From B4-G1 sp964393895 (GTDB taxonomy: Bacteria; Chloroflexota; Anaerolineae; B4-G1): a DNA stretch of 29,346 bases. The notes beneath the pieces were generated by a model. The model searched no databases. It worked only from the letters and a program-made list of their open reading frames with translations, and was not told the DNA's origin. Made by a program: the position numbers and the translations under genes. The stretch is taken from contig CAYMWP010000048.1 in NCBI GenBank assembly GCA_964393895.1, forward strand, positions 1-29,346, read 5' to 3'. Positions 8,190 to 15,084 of the stretch are shown piece by piece. Position 1 is the stretch's first letter. Each line of letters begins with the position of its first letter.

Positions 8190-9203
8190 ATGTTGCCTCG
8201 AGATGTTTTGAACGTCGCCTGCAAAGAAGGCATAATTCCATCCTGGGAGCCGACCCCGCTGACAGAGCCTCCCGACGAGATCGTCCGTGTCTTGGCGGAC
8301 TGGCTCGTCTCGCCACAGGCCGAGCGAACCCCGGCGGCGCGTCGCTACCTCTTCTACCTGAAGTGGATGTACGAGACGTTCCACGCGATTGCCGAGTGTT
8401 TTCCCAAGCATAACGTCGGCAGAGAGGGCCACAAGGATTATCACCTGGTGCCGCTATCGAGACCGCGCGAGATGCTGTACCTGGCCAATCATCTGTATGT
8501 ACTGGATAGCTATGGGGTCGCCGGAGCGGTGTTGGAGTGCGGCTGCTTCCAGGGCTATACCTCTTGCTGCTTGAGCCACGCCTGCACATTTCTATCCAGA
8601 GATTTGATCGTCGCGGATTCGTTTGAGGGCTTGCCCGCCCCGGCTGGTGGAGAGGCGGAGTACTATAGCGCCGGCGACTATGCCGCTACGTTGGCCCAGG
8701 TTCGGAATAACGTCCAGACCTTTGGACGTCCAGAGTGTGTGCGCTATCTCGAGGGTTGGTTCAGGGACTCGTTGCAGGGATGGGATCGTCCGTTGGTTCT
8801 TTTGTGGACCGACGTGGATCTGTACCGGTCCACTCTGGATGTGCTGGAGAACGTCTTTACCGCGCTGGACCCGCGCGCCGTTGCCTTCAGCCACGAGTTC
8901 TCCGCCGAACGCATCCTGGCTGGTCAGATCACCTATCCGCACGAATCTCCCGGCGCTTACCGGGATTTTATGGACAGGCATGGCATCGAGTACTGGGCCA
9001 GGTACCTCTATGGTTGGACGGCGGCCGTCGCCTTTCCTACCAGCGAGGCTTACGGATCGTTCAAGTTCATGGCCGCGATGATGGACTATTTGCGGGAGAG
9101 CGACCATCGGGTGCGCGTCGCGCAGAGCCTGACCGGACTGTGGCGCGACGCAGGCGGCTTGGCTCGACGAGTCCTATCTGGGCGGCGAGGCCCCTATCAG
9201 TAG
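8190..9203 (+). CDS. TylF/MycF-like SAM-dependent methyltransferase
   Basis: This is a 337-residue class I methyltransferase. The SAM site reads AVLECGCFQGYTSCC (about residues 110-124), followed by IVADSFEGLPAP, a signature of the macrocin O-methyltransferase (TylF/MycF) family, and LLWTDVDLYRSTLDVLENVF, with the conserved Asp pair that binds a divalent metal in that family. About 100 residues precede the core, which is longer than the classical enzymes. The start at 8190 lies four bases after the previous stop; upstream codons in the same frame would overlap the GT4 gene by about 55 bases. Family members methylate sugar hydroxyls, so sitting between two glycosyltransferase pairs it probably caps or decorates a glycan residue. 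The exact acceptor is unknown. Confidence 0.78.
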   Translation: MLPRDVLNVACKEGIIPSWEPTPLTEPPDEIVRVLADWLVSPQAERTPAARRYLFYLKWMYETFHAIAECFPKHNVGREGHKDYHLVPLSRPREMLYLANHLYVLDSYGVAGAVLECGCFQGYTSCCLSHACTFLSRDLIVADSFEGLPAPAGGEAEYYSAGDYAATLAQVRNNVQTFGRPECVRYLEGWFRDSLQGWDRPLVLLWTDVDLYRSTLDVLENVFTALDPRAVAFSHEFSAERILAGQITYPHESPGAYRDFMDRHGIEYWARYLYGWTAAVAFPTSEAYGSFKFMAAMMDYLRESDHRVRVAQSLTGLWRDAGGLARRVLSGRRGPYQ

Positions 9204-9215
9204 AGAGCGGTTACT

Positions 9216-10187
9216 TTGACTCCGAGCGTGTACGTTCTGATTCTCAACTATAACGGCCAGGAGCACCTGGAGTATTGCCTCCCCTCTGTGCTGGAGACGG
9301 AATATCCCGAGACTAGCGTCATCCTCGTTGACAATGGTTCCAGCGACGATTCGATCCCCTTCACCCGCGCCAACTATTCCCAGGTCGAGGTCATCGAAAA
9401 CGGCCGCAATCTCGGCTTTGCCGCCGGCAACAACGTCGGCCTGCGCTGGGCGCTGGAGCGCGGAGCCGATTACGTCGTGTTGCTCAACAACGATATGCGG
9501 GTAGACCCGCGCTGGCTGACCCACGCCGTCGCCGTTGCGGAGGCGGACCCGCGCATCGGCGTTGTGGGGTTCGATACCATCGGCGAATACCGCCTCAATG
9601 CCGACCCCGACTTGGAGCAGTTCAGAGAGCGCCAGGTCGCTTGGCGAAAACTGGAGGTCACAGAGACGGAACACGTCGCCGGCTGTGCGCTTTTTCTCCG
9701 CGCCGACCTCCTGCGCGACGTGGGCCTTCTGGACGAACGCTTTTTTGCCTACGGCGAGGAGGACGATCTGCAAAAGCGCGCCCGCCGCGCCGGATACTGT
9801 GGAGTGCGTATCAACATACCTCTCTGGCACCATAACAGTGGTTCGTTCGGAAAACGTGTCCTCAGGACGGCAGCACTGGCCCAGCGCAACCACATCCGCG
9901 TGATGATCAAAGCCGACCCCTTCCGCCTGGCCTGGCGGCGCTTCCGCGCTATGGTGGTATTTGTCTGCTGGCCCGGCATCCAGTACGACCGCAGCCACGC
10001 TCACCTGCGCCGCTTGCGACCGTCGGCTTACCCGGTCAACGTGGCGATCCTGCTCTACGCCATCCTGTGGAACGTACTGGCGCTGCCCGCCACGCTCCTG
10101 GCCCGCTGCCGCGACGGGCAACGCATCCGGCGAGCGCGCCGGCGACTGGCTGCGTTGCAACTGCCGCACGAGGGTGGAGGGTCGTGA
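9216..10187 (+). CDS. GT2 family glycosyltransferase, paralog of the 5769 gene
   Basis: This is a 323-residue GT2 enzyme starting at TTG 9216, with GAGAGCGG a few bases upstream as a plausible ribosome site. Motifs in order are VLILNYNGQEHLEYCLPSVL, LVDNGSSDDS, NLGFAAGNNVG, LLNNDMRVDPRW (metal site) and YGEEDDLQKRARRAGY. The C-terminal third carries the HLRRLRPS and AILLYAILWNVLALPAT stretches also seen in the gene at 5769. The overall match places it as the GT2 half of a duplicated GT2+GT4 module. It overlaps the following GT4 by four bases (GTGA), which indicates coupled translation. It probably transfers a nucleotide-sugar residue in surface glycan assembly; the donor is not identifiable. 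Confidence 0.86.
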   Translation: MTPSVYVLILNYNGQEHLEYCLPSVLETEYPETSVILVDNGSSDDSIPFTRANYSQVEVIENGRNLGFAAGNNVGLRWALERGADYVVLLNNDMRVDPRWLTHAVAVAEADPRIGVVGFDTIGEYRLNADPDLEQFRERQVAWRKLEVTETEHVAGCALFLRADLLRDVGLLDERFFAYGEEDDLQKRARRAGYCGVRINIPLWHHNSGSFGKRVLRTAALAQRNHIRVMIKADPFRLAWRRFRAMVVFVCWPGIQYDRSHAHLRRLRPSAYPVNVAILLYAILWNVLALPATLLARCRDGQRIRRARRRLAALQLPHEGGGS

Positions 10188-11551
10188 AGATCGTTCACGT
10201 CGCCAACGGCTTTCCGCCGACCGCCGTAGCTGGCGTGGAACAGTACACCCGCGCGCTGGCGGGCCGCCAGATGGAGCGCCACGATGTGGCGATATTCTGC
10301 CGCGCGCGCGCGCCGGATTTAGCCGAGTACACAGTCCGCGACCAAGTCGTGGACGGCTTGCCCGTCCGCCGCGTGGTCAACAATTTTCGCCGGGCTTCCG
10401 GCTTGGAGACCCATTACCGCAACCCCGATATCGAAGCGCTGTTTGGCGCTTATTTGCAAAAGGCGCGCCCGGACCTCGTTCACTTTCAGCACTGCTATGG
10501 ACTTTCCGCCGGGCTGCCTTCCGTTGCCGGAGAAATGGGCATTCCCTTCGTTCTGACTCTGCACGACTATTGGTACATCTGCCCTACCACGCGGCTCTTG
10601 GCCCGCGACATGGCCCTGTGCCCCGGCCCGCACCATGGCGCCGACTGCCGCCGCTGCCTCGGTTCCGCCGCCCAGGTCTCTGGCCTGATGCACCGCCTTC
10701 CTTTCTACGAGCAAATCCGTGACACGCTCATCCCCGTTGTGGTTCAGCAGAAGGCGCTGGCCTGGCTGGAACGGACACGACCCCCGGCGCGTCCTGCCGG
10801 CAGCTCCATACCCCGGCCCTTCGCCCGGCGTATGCGCTTTATGCGGCGCACGTTGAACTCGGCCTCCCGCTTGCTGGCCCCTTCCGATTTTTGCCGCCGG
10901 GTCTATTTGGACTATGGCGCGCGGGCCGACGCGATCAGGGCCTTGTCCGAGGGGTTGGAACTAGACCGCTGGCGGCGCCGGCCGCCCCGGACGAGTTCGC
11001 CCAATCTGCGCTTTGGCTACCTCGGCGCGCTGGCGGCGCACAAGGGAGTTGACTTGTTGGCGCGCGCCTTCCGGCGGCTGCCTTATGCGGACGTCGAATT
11101 GCACCTGTTCGGCTCCGGCGCGCCCGACGATCCTTTCGTGGCGCGCCTCAAAGGGGCGGCTGCGGACGACCCGCGTATCCACTTTCGCGGACGGTACGAG
11201 AACGCCCGGTTGCCCGAACTGCTGGCGGGTATAGACGTCGTCGTGGTGCCCTCGCGCTGGCACGAGACCTTTTCCATCGTGACCCGCGAAGCGCTGCTGG
11301 CCGGGCTGCCTGTGGTCGCCTCCCGCGTGGGCGCTATACCGGACGTGATCAGTGACGGCGTGAACGGCCTGCTCCTGTCGCCATCGGACGAGAGCGCGCT
11401 GGCTGAGGCTCTGGCTCGCCTGGCGGGCGACCGGGCATTGGCAGCTCGACTGGCCCAGGCGGCCAAGTCCACGCCGGTCAAGAGCGCCGAGACGCACGCT
11501 TTGGAGATTGAGGCTGTCTACCGAGAGGTCTTGGACGAGGCCAATGGCTAA
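10184..11551 (+). CDS. GT4 family glycosyltransferase, paralog of the 6725 gene
   Basis: This is a 455-residue GT-B enzyme starting at GTG 10184, which overlaps the previous TGA. The N-lobe has VKIVHVANGFPPTAVAGVEQ, FQHCYGLSAG and TLHDYWYICPTT, with the same cysteine-bearing insert (GADCRRCLG) as its paralog. The C-lobe has LRFGYLGALAAHKGVD and RWHETFSIVTREALLAGLPV with the EX7E motif. The last 20-base-scale motif is shared at the DNA level too: bases 11258-11310 match 7898-7950 at 51 of 53 positions, pointing to recent duplication or gene conversion. An ATG-free extension of the frame upstream was rejected because it lies inside the GT2 gene. It probably acts with its GT2 partner. Confidence 0.87.
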   Translation: MKIVHVANGFPPTAVAGVEQYTRALAGRQMERHDVAIFCRARAPDLAEYTVRDQVVDGLPVRRVVNNFRRASGLETHYRNPDIEALFGAYLQKARPDLVHFQHCYGLSAGLPSVAGEMGIPFVLTLHDYWYICPTTRLLARDMALCPGPHHGADCRRCLGSAAQVSGLMHRLPFYEQIRDTLIPVVVQQKALAWLERTRPPARPAGSSIPRPFARRMRFMRRTLNSASRLLAPSDFCRRVYLDYGARADAIRALSEGLELDRWRRRPPRTSSPNLRFGYLGALAAHKGVDLLARAFRRLPYADVELHLFGSGAPDDPFVARLKGAAADDPRIHFRGRYENARLPELLAGIDVVVVPSRWHETFSIVTREALLAGLPVVASRVGAIPDVISDGVNGLLLSPSDESALAEALARLAGDRALAARLAQAAKSTPVKSAETHALEIEAVYREVLDEANG

Positions 11552-12566
11552 ACGTGTCTCTGTCGTGATCGTCAATTGGAACGGGCGGCGTCACCTGGAG
11601 GGCTGCCTGCCCACGCTCTTTGCCCAGACGTTCACCGACTTTGAAGTCATCCTGGTGGACAACGGCTCCACCGATGGCTCCGTCGAGTGGGTGGAGGCGC
11701 ACTATCCCCAGTTTTGCCTGATCCGCAACGAGACGAACGTCGGTTTTGCCGCCGGCAACAACCAGGCCATCCGCGCCAGCCAGGCCGAGTTCATCGTCAC
11801 GCTCAACAACGATACGCGCGCCGAGCCGGGTTGGTTGGCCGCGCTGGTAGAGGCCGCGAGTGACCCGGCGGTGGGTATGGTCGCTTCCAAAATGCTGTTT
11901 GCCGACCGGCCCACTATGATCAACTCGGCCGGCATCGCGCTCGACCCGGTGGGTATCGCCTGGGACCGCCTGGGCGGGCTGCCCGACGACCCCGATGAGA
12001 GGGAGCCGCTCGAGGTGTTTGGCCCGTGCGCCGGGGCCGCGCTCTACCGCCGCGCGATGCTGGAGCGGATCGGTCTGTTCGACGAGGACTTTTTCGCCTA
12101 CCTAGAGGACGTTGACCTGGCCTGGCGCGCTCGCTTGGCCGGGTGGCGTTGCCTGTACGCGCCGGCCGCCCGCGTCTACCACGCCCACTCCGCCACCGGC
12201 GGCGAAGGTTCGCCTTTCAAGAGCCGCCTGCTGGCTCGCAACAAGGTCTGGCTCATCGCCAAGAACTATGGCCCGGGTGGGCGATTGCTGGCCTACTTGC
12301 CCCTCATCTTGTTCTACGACCTGGCGGCGGTAGCTTTTGGGCTGCTGGCGCGGGGCGACGCGCATACCCTGTTCGGTCGCTTCGATGGAATCCTCGCTCT
12401 GCCGCGCGTGTGGCGCAAGCGCCGGGCTGTCCAGGCATTGGTTCGGAGCGACAGGGGTTCTCCGTGGCGTCGCTACCTCGAGCCACTGGTGTGGCCCTGG
12501 CAGGTGCCGCTGCGCTACCGGCACATTGCGGCCCTCGCGCGAGAACGGGCTACAAGCGTAGGATGA
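11544..12566 (+). CDS. GT2 family glycosyltransferase (rhamnosyltransferase-like)
   Basis: This is a 340-residue GT2 enzyme. ATG 11544 overlaps the preceding gene by eight bases and begins MAKRVSVVIVNWNGRRHLEG. Further motifs are VDNGSTDGSVEW, NVGFAAGNN, LNNDTRAEPGW (metal site), FGPCAGAALYRR and YLEDVDLAWRARLAGW. A hydrophobic helix near residues 245-270 (LLAYLPLILFYDLAAVAFGL) may anchor it to the membrane. It resembles the N-terminal domain of the 3181 gene (MNLYGR/NSAGIALD region, FEDLDL/LEDVDL motif) more than the other two stand-alone GT2 enzymes. It is the last gene of the tightly overlapping glycosyltransferase run; an 84-base gap with a promoter follows. Confidence 0.87.
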   Translation: MAKRVSVVIVNWNGRRHLEGCLPTLFAQTFTDFEVILVDNGSTDGSVEWVEAHYPQFCLIRNETNVGFAAGNNQAIRASQAEFIVTLNNDTRAEPGWLAALVEAASDPAVGMVASKMLFADRPTMINSAGIALDPVGIAWDRLGGLPDDPDEREPLEVFGPCAGAALYRRAMLERIGLFDEDFFAYLEDVDLAWRARLAGWRCLYAPAARVYHAHSATGGEGSPFKSRLLARNKVWLIAKNYGPGGRLLAYLPLILFYDLAAVAFGLLARGDAHTLFGRFDGILALPRVWRKRRAVQALVRSDRGSPWRRYLEPLVWPWQVPLRYRHIAALARERATSVG

Positions 12567-12574
12567 AGGTGTGA

Positions 12575-12603
12575 TTGACTTGGCTGTGAAACTCTGGTAT
12601 TAT
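12575..12603 (+). promoter_or_regulatory. Sigma-70-type promoter for the FG-GAP protein gene
   Basis: TTGACT at 12575-12580 and TATTAT at 12598-12603 are separated by 17 bases. Transcription would start near 12610, leaving a 40-base leader with GGGAGG (12639-12644) just before the ATG at 12651. A second pair, TTGACT 12607-12612 and TATACT 12632-12637, has a 19-base spacer and would place the start within the ribosome site, so it is less likely. Confidence 0.5.
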
Positions 12604-12650
12604 GTGTTGACTTGAATTGCAACGGGCGGCGTATACTTGGGAGGTATGAA

Positions 12651-14975
12651 ATGAAACGGACGACTTTTGTGGGCAAAATCGGGGTGTTGGTGATCCTGCT
12701 GGCCGTGGCAGGTATGGGGCTGGCGGGCAATGAATACTTGTCCTCTGTGCGAGCTGCGCCTCAAGAAACCGTGATCACCCTATCGGGCGAGCGCATCAGC
12801 TACGCGGGTCTCGCGACGGCCGACTTTAACGGCGACGGCTACAAAGAGATCGTCGCCGGTGGAGAGGACGGAATGTTGTACGTCGTTTCCACCAGCAACG
12901 GCACCAGTTGGAGCACGGTGTGGTCGCGCCAGGTCAACATCGAAATTGAGGCCGCCAACCCGCCGACTTCCAGGTCTACTAACGAAATCGCTTCCTCTCC
13001 CATCATCGCGGACGTGGATAACGATGGCAAGCTGGATATCGTGGTCGCGGTGGGGGGCAGCATCTATACCTCGAGCCAGGCGGAACGTCACAACGGCGGT
13101 GTGTTGGTGTACGAGTATGATTATGCCTGGCATTTCTCCCCGGTTGCCGGTTGGCCTCAACCCAAAATTGATAATGCCGGCGACGAGACCCAGGGTTACG
13201 GCTATCCAGATGGCCTGTGGGACGGTTTCCTGACGACGCCAGCGGTGGGCGACCTGGACGGCGACGGCGATTTGGAGATCGTCGTTGCCCACGACGACCG
13301 CCGCATTCACGCCTGGCATCACGACGGTTCAAATGTCGCCGGGTGGCCTATCTATCGCTATAACGGCGACAATTTGCTGCGTGGGGGGATGTCTTCGCCG
13401 GCGTTGGGAGACATTGACGGCGACGGTCTGCCGGAAGTGATCGTGGGTACGATGAGCCCTCCCTGGGATGGCGTGAGTGACCCGGATTACAACAAAGGCA
13501 CTGTGTGGGGGATCAACGGTGATAGCACGAACGTGCCCGGCTTTCCTATAGAAACTCAGGGATACATTCACTCCTCCCCGGCCCTGGGGGATATTGACGG
13601 TGATGGTCAGTTGGAGATCGTCGTCGGGTCAGGTTCGGGGGATCACGACAACCTGGTGTATGCCTGGAATCACGATGCTACGCCGCTTCCCAACTGGCCC
13701 CGGGCAGCGGACGCCATAGCCAAAGCTCCCCCGGCCCTGGGGGACATTGATGGTGACGGTGACTTGGAAATCGTGATCGGAGAAGGGAATAATTCCAGCA
13801 CCAGTGGCGACGGGATGAAGCTGTGGGTTTGGAACGCCGATGGCTCTACAGTGTCCGGCTTTCCGACGCTGCCCAAGTCGCCAAACAGTAGCCACGACAG
13901 GTCGAACGATATGCCCTGGAGCCCCGTGGTGGCCGATCTCGAGGGCGACGGTGATACCGAGATCCTGGTCGTCCACGTTGGCGACTGGGGTATGGCGGTC
14001 GTCAAGGCAGACGGCTCCTCTAGCGACAGTGATCGTCGCTACAGCACGAGCTTGGGCGCCTCGCTGTCGGCGCCGCCGGTGGTGGACGACATAGATGGCG
14101 ATGGGAATCTGGAGACGTTGGCAGGGGGCGGAGATGATAACGGTGTCATCATAATATGGGATGAGGCCGGGACTGTTGATTCTTACCGTCCCTGGCCAAT
14201 GTTCCGCCAAAATATCGAGCGCACGGGGCTTTACCCTATGCCCGTGTTCTACGATATCTATGGCCAGGCCAGGCACGCCAACGGCCAGCCGTTCCCCGGC
14301 GTCACCGTTTCTGGCTCCGGCGGGCTGGGCGACGTCACTACCGACGCGGGCGGCGCTTACGAGTTCACCGACCTCGACGAGGGTACTTATACCCTTACCC
14401 CCTCCTACCTTGGCTATGTTTTCTCGCCATCCGCGCGAACCGTCACACTCCCGCCGGACGCCGGTGGGCAGAACTTTTATGTCTTGCCTGCCCCTGTCTC
14501 GACCAATCTGGTATCCGGCACAGCCGCCAGCTTGATCTACACGGACGCTCAGGGGTTTCCTACGCAGTTGGATTTCCCGCCCAACGCAGTGACCGATGAC
14601 ACTACGCTGGTATTGACGCCGACGATAGCTTCCGGCGGAGCGGGGTTTGTCTTCGCCGGGCACGCTTTTGAACTGGCCGCGTACCAGGGGGGACAATTGC
14701 AGTCCGGTTTTACTTTTGGCTCGCCGGTGACCATCACCATTCGCTACAGCGATGACGACGTTCGGTTGGTCTCGGACGAGCTCCGGTTGACTCTCTACTG
14801 GTGGACGGGCAGCGCGTGGCAGGATGCGGCCGAGACGTGTAGCCCGACGTCTATCTATACCATCAATGTGGACGGCAACGTGCTCAGCGTACCCATCTGC
14901 CATCTGAGTGAGTTTGGCTTGTTGGGGCCAACGCACAACGTTTACTTGCCTTTGGTTATGCGCAACTCTAGGTGA
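12651..14975 (+). CDS. Exported FG-GAP/VCBS beta-propeller protein with carboxypeptidase-regulatory-like domain
   Basis: The protein has 774 residues and starts at ATG 12651, preceded by GGGAGG; an in-frame TTG upstream has no such site. A signal peptide is clear: a basic start, then VLVILLAVAGMGLAG, with cleavage probably near AAP. At least eight FG-GAP-type repeats follow, each with a Ca2+-binding D-x-[DN]-x-DG loop: DFNGDG (about 60), DVDNDG (120), DLDGDG (198), DIDGDG (255, 312, 364), DLEGDG (428) and DIDGDG (480). Residues about 535-615 form a carboxypeptidase-regulatory-like beta domain (TTDAGGAYEFTDLDEGTYTL), followed by a beta domain possibly related to ZU5. The end is HNVYLPLVMRNSR. 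It is probably displayed on the cell surface and may bind or present the glycan made by the upstream genes. Ligand and function are unknown. Confidence 0.83.
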   Translation: MKRTTFVGKIGVLVILLAVAGMGLAGNEYLSSVRAAPQETVITLSGERISYAGLATADFNGDGYKEIVAGGEDGMLYVVSTSNGTSWSTVWSRQVNIEIEAANPPTSRSTNEIASSPIIADVDNDGKLDIVVAVGGSIYTSSQAERHNGGVLVYEYDYAWHFSPVAGWPQPKIDNAGDETQGYGYPDGLWDGFLTTPAVGDLDGDGDLEIVVAHDDRRIHAWHHDGSNVAGWPIYRYNGDNLLRGGMSSPALGDIDGDGLPEVIVGTMSPPWDGVSDPDYNKGTVWGINGDSTNVPGFPIETQGYIHSSPALGDIDGDGQLEIVVGSGSGDHDNLVYAWNHDATPLPNWPRAADAIAKAPPALGDIDGDGDLEIVIGEGNNSSTSGDGMKLWVWNADGSTVSGFPTLPKSPNSSHDRSNDMPWSPVVADLEGDGDTEILVVHVGDWGMAVVKADGSSSDSDRRYSTSLGASLSAPPVVDDIDGDGNLETLAGGGDDNGVIIIWDEAGTVDSYRPWPMFRQNIERTGLYPMPVFYDIYGQARHANGQPFPGVTVSGSGGLGDVTTDAGGAYEFTDLDEGTYTLTPSYLGYVFSPSARTVTLPPDAGGQNFYVLPAPVSTNLVSGTAASLIYTDAQGFPTQLDFPPNAVTDDTTLVLTPTIASGGAGFVFAGHAFELAAYQGGQLQSGFTFGSPVTITIRYSDDDVRLVSDELRLTLYWWTGSAWQDAAETCSPTSIYTINVDGNVLSVPICHLSEFGLLGPTHNVYLPLVMRNSR

Positions 14976-15034
14976 GCTTTCTGCGCATTGGGTAAAACTG
15001 CTCGGCCTGTTGCGCCAGAGCGTTAGGCTCTCAG

Positions 15035-15064
15035 CCCTCGCAGACGAGGCCTCGTCTGCGAGGG
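15035..15064. repeat. Perfect 30-base palindrome between convergent genes
   Basis: CCCTCGCAGACGAGG is followed directly by its exact reverse complement. Shorter outer arms, CGTTAG at 15021-15026 and CTAACG at 15070-15075, extend it imperfectly. It sits 60 bases after the FG-GAP gene and 20 bases after the stop of the opposing YgfK-like gene, so it could act as a terminator for both, though there is no T run. It may equally be a dispersed REP-type element. Confidence 0.8.
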
Positions 15065-15084
15065 CGACTCTAACGTGAGCGCCG

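Noticed and set aside
9174..10169. Minus-strand frame of 331 codons opposite the GT2 gene at 9216
   Set aside because: It is a shadow of a gene with clear GT2 motifs and strong operon overlaps; its translation has no family features.
12607..12637. Second promoter pair TTGACT/TATACT before the FG-GAP gene
   Set aside because: The spacer is 19 bases and the predicted start would fall inside the ribosome site, so the upstream pair is preferred.
13629..14936. Minus-strand frame of 435 codons opposite the FG-GAP gene
   Set aside because: The plus strand carries a signal peptide, regular Ca-binding repeats and promoter plus ribosome site; the opposite frame is a by-product of the repeats.
12651..14975. 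D-x-D-x-DG loops considered as dockerin or EF-hand domains
   Set aside because: They occur at roughly 50-60 residue spacing and are followed by hydrophobic strands (LEIVVG type), the FG-GAP/VCBS propeller pattern rather than paired dockerin helices.
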